From: Ptychodera flava | Taxonomy: Eukaryota; Hemichordata; Enteropneusta; Ptychoderidae | Direction: 5' to 3' | DNA length: 64,000 nucleotides | Assembly (NCBI RefSeq): GCF_041260155.1 | Contig: NC_091941.1 | Location: 24,070,747 to 24,134,746 of the forward strand | Shown here: piece after piece, positions 57,690 through 64,000 of the stretch | Position numbering within the stretch: position 1 is the first letter of the stretch | How the letters are laid out: each line of letters starts with the position of its first letter | Position numbers and translations under genes: made by a program | The notes under the pieces: model-generated | Database searches by the model: none | What the model was told of the DNA's origin: nothing | The model's input: the letters and a program-made list of their open reading frames with translations, nothing else

Positions 57690-58364
57690 ATATAAAGCTA
57701 CAGGAAGTTACACAATCGTATGTAATAATCATCATAGAGCTACGAAGGTTACAGAAGTATTACTGAATAAATGACGTAAATTAATGATGTGCGAGAATAT
57801 GGGTAGAACCGAGAAAGTAATGTCAAATGTCGGGCTGCTTGACAAATATATCTTATTGTATTTTGTATGACACTGTACATGTCGGGCCGGGCTTTGCGGA
57901 GGAAATTGCGAACGTGGTAATTATTTCGTTGCCGAAGGGTAGCCTTGGTCAAAAGCTTACAGTGAACTTGGTCATGTTTAGTGGCACCCCAGCGACAAAC
58001 AAAAATGACTGGTTAAAAAGGTAGTAAATCAGACAAAGAACCTCGACCAGTAAGTATATGTGGAAAACGGATGCGCAGTTTCGAGATCCCAGGGAATAAT
58101 TGGTGTAAATAAGTAAGATATGACAAACAGGTGCCGCATTGCAAGAGTATTCGCATTACGAAACTTCTTGAGTTAAAAAAGTGTAGTTTCCGGAAGTTCG
58201 TAAACAAATGTTGAAAATGCAATAAAATCAGATTCAAATACGAAAAGTATGTCACCTTTCGGCGTGTGCAAGCGGGAATGATGATAGTATAGGTTTGTAG
58301 GCAAGGCAAAATATTAATACAGAAAGAAAGGAAAATTTTTTGCGTGAATCAAATTGATAAGAAA
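57690..58364. other. Intergenic, nothing recognised
   Basis: Short open frames only. Confidence 0.4.
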
Positions 58365-58745
58365 ATAGCCGATAGCCCGCTAATATTGGCTAATAGTGGC
58401 TAAAACGGTTATTAGCTTGAATAGCTGAATACCTAGGGTTTTTAGTATCAAGGCAGAATAGTTGAATAGCTGCTCATCATCAGCGAAGCAGCTATTATTG
58501 TTTTCATCATGAGGTCCCAAACATAGGAGCTGTAGGAATAACTGCTAGTTACCCTTTGAGTCTTTGCTACAAACCCTTGTAGCTGAATAGTTACTAAATA
58601 TGTCAAAGTCGGCTATTTTGGTCATCCAACTGTAATAGCTGAATAGCTGCTAATATCCTGAGTGTCGAGGCAATAAACCCTCGTAGCTGAATAGCTGCTA
58701 AATATCTGTAAGCTGGCTATTTTGGCAATCCAGCAATCGAGCAAT
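58365..58745. repeat. TAGCTGAATAGCTGCTAA repeat cluster
   Basis: The word tagctgaatagctgctaa and variants recur, with a longer unit near 58575-58740 (gtagctgaatag, gctggctattttgg, atccagc) at a period of about 104 bp. The words resemble the cluster at 56738-56878 in the opposite sense. Confidence 0.55.
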
Positions 58746-59224
58746 CCCGCACCTTTATTGAGTCTAGTCAAGTTGCCTGCGCGCTTCTTGCGAAGGAACA
58801 AGACTTCGCGCGTAGTTCACATTTCGCATCAATGCAAAACACGATGTAAGAAAACATCACCCGAGGAAAGTTTGAAAGGTTCCCGGCTTCGGGTATGACA
58901 TGACTCTTTAATGCATTATTCATGAAAGGTCAATCACAACCGCTGACGGGTTAGGGTTGGACAGCCTTTTCATGGGACCTTTCAAGGTGAGCGTTCAATA
59001 TTCTATGCATTGTCTATAGCCCGACACTCACTTCTGTCACTTGCTGTATAATGTATAAGAGCCCATAGTGACGTAAGCTTGCACAACAAAGCTGCATGCG
59101 CGTGTTCAACGAAGCGGAACCAGCACATAGCGCACACCCAATACTATTAACCGCCCCTTATTATTGGTGCAACTAGCTGCAGAAAGTCTTATTGTCGTCG
59201 ACGATCAACTTTATATAAATTACG

Positions 59225-59336
59225 ATGGTTGACGCCGAGACGATCGAAAACTCCGGGTTTGCCATTGACGTTGACAAGGTCAGGAACTTTAAGGTTCGAT
59301 CAGACGACATACTCGTCCTGACGTATCCTAAATCTG
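59225..59336 (+). CDS. Sulfotransferase first exon, copy 1 (partial gene)
   Basis: ATG at 59225 encodes MVDAETIENSGFAIDVDK to LTYPKS plus the first base of Gly, followed by gtaagt. The 112-nt length, phase and YPKSG ending are the same as exon 1 of the complete minus-strand gene. No exon 2 (expected to start GC-ACN-ACN-TGG) is seen between here and 62448. This may be an alternative first exon sharing downstream exons with the 62449 copy, or a truncated duplicate. The sequence just before the ATG (ataaattacg) resembles that before the second copy. Confidence 0.8.
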
Positions 59337-59343
59337 GTAAGTC

Positions 59344-59509
59344 CATGCACAGTCACCTGTGTTCTAAAATTCCGCTCTGGGCCTATGCGCACCATAGACG
59401 TGTGTGTACACATGCCTGAGAAGAAGACTCGGGCATGTATATGTACACAGGTCTATGGGGCGTAGAGGCGCAGAGCTGAATTTTAGAACACAGGTGACCG
59501 TGGTCCATG
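59344..59509. repeat. Imperfect hairpin just 3' of sulfotransferase exon copy 1
   Basis: cacctgtgttctaaaattcc in the left arm pairs with gaattttagaacacaggtg in the right, and arms of about 75 bp flank a loop of about 10 bases near 59420. The left arm starts 7 bases after the donor junction. Confidence 0.75.
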
Positions 59510-59990
59510 TGTCGGGTTCATGATATTCACGGTAACACCATATCCCTACTTAATCATACTGATGATTTAAAGTCAATGTGCATCATCCACCTTTGTTATA
59601 CTTAATTAGTATTCAAAGTTATTATCATTAAGTATTATAGTATGAGTGTATTCACTCATTTTAAAGGGAAGGTCGTGTCACACTTTAGCATGCATACCTA
59701 TTTGGATGCAACAGCGTCTCCAGCGTCAGCTTGTGGACCATCATGTCATCATTGTAACGTTTCGCTTAAGCGTTCAAAGATACCTCTCTCTCGGCTGTGT
59801 CATTTGCTTCAACAAGTAAGCGATAACGTCGTATCGTTCACGGTCCTTTGTTGAGGATCCATGCATCTTTCAATGTGTAACGGAATAACACGGCCACGAA
59901 TCAACACACCCTGAGGTCAATATGCACCATGTAATGAAGTCGTCATCAAGAGAATGACTACATATCAATAAGCGTTAAAATTAGGAAGCG
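59510..59990. other. Intron or intergenic, nothing recognised
   Basis: No exon 2-like sequence or repeat. Confidence 0.4.
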
Positions 59991-59993
59991 TTC

Positions 59994-61684
59994 AGTTATT
60001 ACGGCCTGGGGTGGGTCGGCAAATCTAGAGGGGGTGGCAACCGCAAGGGGATGGGTCATGTATTTTTCAAAAAGCACAGGGGGTCACTTCATTTTCATAA
60101 GTATCTGTCCCGTCAAAAAGCAGTTTCTGTATTCAAAATACTCTGGAAAAAAAAATGATTCTTCGTATGATTTCGTTTTCTGAAGTCATTTAACTGTAAA
60201 TCTGAATATTTATCTGTCACATGAACATCTTTCCTTGGCAACTCTCAGGCTTGTCTTCTTGTAAATTGAGCCCACTAAGGGCAATGAACGATTCCTATTA
60301 CTTACATATAAGAGATAAAGCAAGTTTTATCATTGAAATATTTAACAGTTACCTGTACTGAGACTACTGGTACCATGAAAAGTGAAATAATACTTTTTGC
60401 TGTCCACATCTTAACTTTTAAACACTCTATTTGAATCAAGTACATTTGTATAAATTGTCAAACACCTATAAAGCACAGATTTATTTAGTTTAGTATTGTA
60501 AAAAAAAATAGTCATAGTTTTATAGACTCCACTGTACAGTAATCAACATTTCCGTGAAAATTCCAAAATCAGATTTCTTGCACACTCATCAACTTCTAAC
60601 GATCCTAGTCTAATAAAGAACTTGAAAGTGAATCAAAAAACATCTATAAATACACACATTTGTCTAGTTTTACACGGAAAAAAATTATTCATAGTTTCCT
60701 CCTCATAGACTTTCCATGTTTAGTGAATCTACATTTCTGTGAAATTCTAAAATCAAATTTCTTGCACACACATCCACTTTAACCAACCTAGTCTAATCAA
60801 GCGCATTAAAATGAATTATAAACGTCTATAAATATACAGATTTAGGTAGTTTTGAATTGGATAGAATATTCATAGTTTCCTCATACACTATAATGTATGG
60901 TGGATTTACATTTCGGTGCTCTGAAATTCATAAAATCAATTTTTGAACACATACAAGTTGTAGCCACCCTTTTCCAATGAAGTACATTTATGTCAATTAT
61001 CAAACATCTATAAATGCATAGATATTGCTAGTTGTGTATTTGAAAAATATTTCATGATATTCCCATAGACTACCATGTATAGTGAATCAACATTAACAAT
61101 TAAATCCAAATATCAAATTTTTATACAAACACGCACTTTTTATCTGCCACTGCAAGCAAAGTACATTTACACGAATTATCAAACATATGTAAATGTACAA
61201 ATAAAAATTGTTTTTTAAAAGGGAAAATGTTAATAGTTTGCCCAATAGACTCCCATGTATTATGATTTGATATTTTAAAAGGAAACACTATTTTGCAAAA
61301 AATGGTGACCTCCCCTAAAACCATGCGTGAATTTCATGACCCTTCATAAATGCTTGTGCAAAAAATTGCGACCAACCTTTAATTTGTCCAATTTTTTGAG
61401 GTTGATTTCAAAATTATACCAACTCAAAAGGGGAGATCTGAGCGCATTGTAAGTTTGTTAAGGGGTGTCATTTGAAATATCTGAGAATCTTTTTGGATTC
61501 TATTGCCCCCTCCAGAGGTGTTTGTCTGTGCAGTTTTACTCAAAAGGTGGGGGTCCATGGAATTTTGTCATCTTAAAAGGGGTCATCAATTTTTTTGTGC
61601 AATGGGTAGGGGGGTTCACTTATTTTGACTGATGCACAGGAAGAATTTGCCGGCCCACCCCGGCCATAATAACTGAACGCTCCC
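59994..61684. mobile_element. 1.7-kb Harbinger-like element containing a satellite array
   Basis: Left end ggaagcgttcagttattacg and right end taataactgaacgctccc are inverted. TTA flanks at 59991-59993 and 61685-61687. Sub-terminal gggtcat-type blocks match the elements at 1-546 and 4063-4979. The interior is mainly a tandem repeat of about 180 bp, and no transposase is visible. It lies between the two sulfotransferase first exons. Confidence 0.75.
60513..61300 (+). repeat. Tandem repeat of about 180 bp, five units
   Basis: The anchor catagtttcctcatagac or variants occurs at 60513, 60690, 60871, 61053 and 61232 (spacing 177-182 bp). Each unit continues through agtgaatcaacattt, ccaaaatcaaatttcttg and catctataaatacacagat. 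The reverse complement is present at 52400-53060. Confidence 0.8.
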
Positions 61685-61687
61685 TTA

Positions 61688-62448
61688 ATAACCACCGCTG
61701 GACTTGTATGGAGTTTATGGAAACAGACAACCGCCCATACACTTTAATTACGGATATACTTGACATGGTAGGGTGATTTTGCTTTCGATATCGCCAAAGA
61801 TGGAAAGCTGGAGAATTTCTGACCTAAATGTTGGAGACCATATAAATTCGTATTTTTCTCTACAATTTAAAAAGCGGAAGTTTTGATTCAAGGGATAAGT
61901 GAATGAATGAATAACTAAACAAATTAAGTAACTGAAAAATATAAATAAATAAACAAATAAATACATATATATAAATGAATATATAGATAAATAGATGAAT
62001 GAATAACTAAATAAATCATCGATGCTTAGCACTAAAACTGTCTTTGAAACGTTTATACATGAATCTGCCTTCCACGGCAGGATTTTAGCAAGTATTGTAT
62101 CTCTCTTTGTAGTTGATCATATCACACAAAACGAGATACCAGAGACGAAAACACGGAAAAAAGTAATCGTGACAAGGTCAATCATATCTGTTGGTGGGTT
62201 GGACAGTCCGTTATCTTAGTATCGCCCAAGCTTATCAATATCAGTGTGGTTTATTTGATGTCTGTGAATACCACAGAGGTCATATAGCCTGACCCGGCCC
62301 TCATTGCAGCGACATACAGGTAACTGATAGGTGGACTCGCAGAAGAGGCACGGGTTCAGAGAGCTTCCAGCACACCCAGTAACCGTCCCTTAGTACAACT
62401 GCACAAAGTTTACAATCGTTGTCGACCATCAACTTGATAGAAATTACG
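61688..62448. other. Interval upstream of sulfotransferase exon copy 2
   Basis: Contains AAATA/GAAT-rich simple sequence (about 61900-62010). The last 120 bases (cacacccagtaaccgtccct, aaattacg) resemble the region before copy 1 and may be promoter or 5' UTR. Confidence 0.4.
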
Positions 62449-62560
62449 ATGGTTGACGCTGAGACGATCGAAAACTCGGGGACGGTCATTGACGTGGAAA
62501 AGGTCAGGAACTTTGAAGTTCGATCAGACGACATATTCGTTTTGACGTATCCAAAATCTG
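62449..62560 (+). CDS. Sulfotransferase first exon, copy 2 (gene runs off the window)
   Basis: ATG at 62449 encodes MVDAETIENSGTVIDVEK to LTYPKS plus the first base of Gly, then gtaagt. It is very close to copy 1 (a few substitutions). No exon 2 is seen before 64000, so the rest of the gene lies beyond the right edge if it is intact. Confidence 0.82.
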
Positions 62561-64000
62561 GTAAGTCCATGTGCTTGCGGGGTCCATGCAACAGAACAAC
62601 GCTAACTTCTGCAATTTTGTAGCTTTCAAGGTTTGGGCAGACCTGAATAGGCCATACTGATAGATACGACGACGTGCATTATCCACCATAATAACTGTGC
62701 ATTCACTCATTATCAAAGCTCGGCGTTCATGGTAAAAAAGAGTCAACAAGTGACCTGGTCAGCACCTAAAATACATGGACAATGAGGCATGTCGGCCAAG
62801 GTGTTGTCATCATGATTACTTTTAATTAGTTCAGAACGACCTAGTAATGTGTCGCAATAGGGTGCAAAGGTAACACACGGCTGTAATGTTTGCTTCACAG
62901 TGCAGCGTAAAACACGTAAACACCGTTATCATGATATGATCTCATCCTGCGTGACAAAACACCACACTGTCCACATTCAACACCGGGGTCAACATCCGAC
63001 ACGCACACAATTTATATAAAATGAAGTTGTCGTCACTATACACCGTCTATATTATAAACATGACTATTTAAATAGACGTCAACAGAACCACCAGTGGATT
63101 GTTAAGAGTTTACGGAAACTGCCCAGTGTTTTCGTCACTGTCTCTGTTGTAACTTGAAAATGTGGCCGTATGCAAGTCTCGCGAATTGTGGTTCGTACGT
63201 GTGTGTACCAGATGTAACAACTCAAAATAGCTCTGGTTGACCTTTGAGCACACTCCAATGAGTTACGACGGTGTTCGCCGGTTTGAATGCTGACTTTATG
63301 CTATTTTATTATTTATTTATTTTGCACAAAATAGTAAACAGAACAGTATAAAATAATACAAACAAAGATTAGCAATAGTATAACAATACTTGTCACTTAT
63401 TGGATAGTGGGTAAAGGAGAATTTTGAACCCAAGTATTGCAGACCATAATATCGGAGGACAATTTTATATAAAATAAAAGGGGAAGTTTTCTCCTCCCGT
63501 ATACAGGCCGGCTTCGCGTAGCGACGGTTTAAGCGCCTGTGCAGATAGAGGTATATATATATATATATACAGATAGAGGTGAAATTGCCATATGCTATAT
63601 TTGTAATTAGAGACATTTGACAGTAATCAAGATTGGAGACATTTCCTCGTGGTCATTGTTAAGTTCTTTATTGGTTTTCATATTCGTAGATATCTGTTCG
63701 GCAGATTTCATTTTCAAATGCCGCATACGCTTACGGTACACTGCACTACAGTACACTCGATGATTGGCAGAGCCCGATAGAAAGGGTGAACGTTTGCGTC
63801 TGACGTAAACACAAAATTGATCGGGCTTCGCTCTATGGGCAATCACATACACGATCCCTCAGACAGGAGACACTGTTGCGCTCGTAGTTAGGGGAATTAC
63901 GAGTTGAGAGGTACCAGCCTGGATCGTAATGCTTTCAGTAACTGAAGCCGACACACCAAGATGTAGATTTAACACAACCTTGTACTTTATTGCAAGATGG
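62561..64000. other. Probable first intron of sulfotransferase copy 2
   Basis: No exon is recognised. A short TATA tract lies at about 63549-63570. Confidence 0.35.

Noticed and set aside
59212..59220. TATATAAA just before the ATG at 59225 as a TATA box
   Set aside because: It is only about 5-12 bases from the start codon, too close for a core promoter element with a normal 5' UTR. The second copy lacks it.

Overview
The window is eukaryotic, intron-rich genomic DNA from an animal. It is AT-rich and full of microsatellites and short inverted-repeat transposons. The gene content and exon layout suggest an invertebrate deuterostome (hemichordate, amphioxus or echinoderm type), but the species cannot be named from sequence alone. 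The two multi-exon genes have a TRIM RING/B-box/coiled-coil/B30.2 layout and a cytosolic sulfotransferase layout. All exon boundaries were read by eye from splice sites and reading phase; nothing was searched or computed.

Layout. 1-10 kb holds Harbinger-like elements with TTA target duplications, MITEs with TTAAGGT ends, other MITEs, and no convincing gene. 10.0-10.8 kb is a dead non-LTR reverse transcriptase. 11.6-15.9 kb is dominated by TA, TCTG/TATG and AG microsatellites. 17.285-19.194 kb is an apparently intronless plus-strand gene, locally frame-broken, for a predicted TIR-like/Rossmann-type protein with a long disordered tail. 19.2-32.4 kb holds repeats, microsatellites and a near-perfect 55-bp hairpin (29.33-29.46 kb). 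37.623-32.449 kb (minus) is a complete six-exon sulfotransferase gene (927 nt of CDS, 308 residues). 51.337-40.460 kb (minus) is a six-coding-exon TRIM gene that includes a 23-nt micro-exon. About 85 percent of its fourth coding intron is two DNA transposons, one of them a 3.1-kb foldback element with arms of about 1.3 kb. 52.4-53.06 kb has tandem repeats of about 180 bp that recur, in the opposite orientation, inside a 1.69-kb Harbinger-like element at 60.0-61.7 kb. At 59.225 and 62.449 kb there are two plus-strand copies of a sulfotransferase first exon with related upstream sequence, so a local sulfotransferase cluster probably continues past the right edge.

The genes do not form a pathway. 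The sulfotransferases are probably detoxification or small-molecule sulfonation enzymes, and the TRIM protein a probable E3 ubiquitin ligase. The TIR-like gene is the least familiar item. Two genes carry apparent single-base frame breaks (TIR-like near 17.6-17.73 kb, TRIM at the A-run at 40.631-40.635 kb). Either assembly indels or real gene decay could explain these. The window gives no evidence for an operon, CRISPR array or prokaryotic system.
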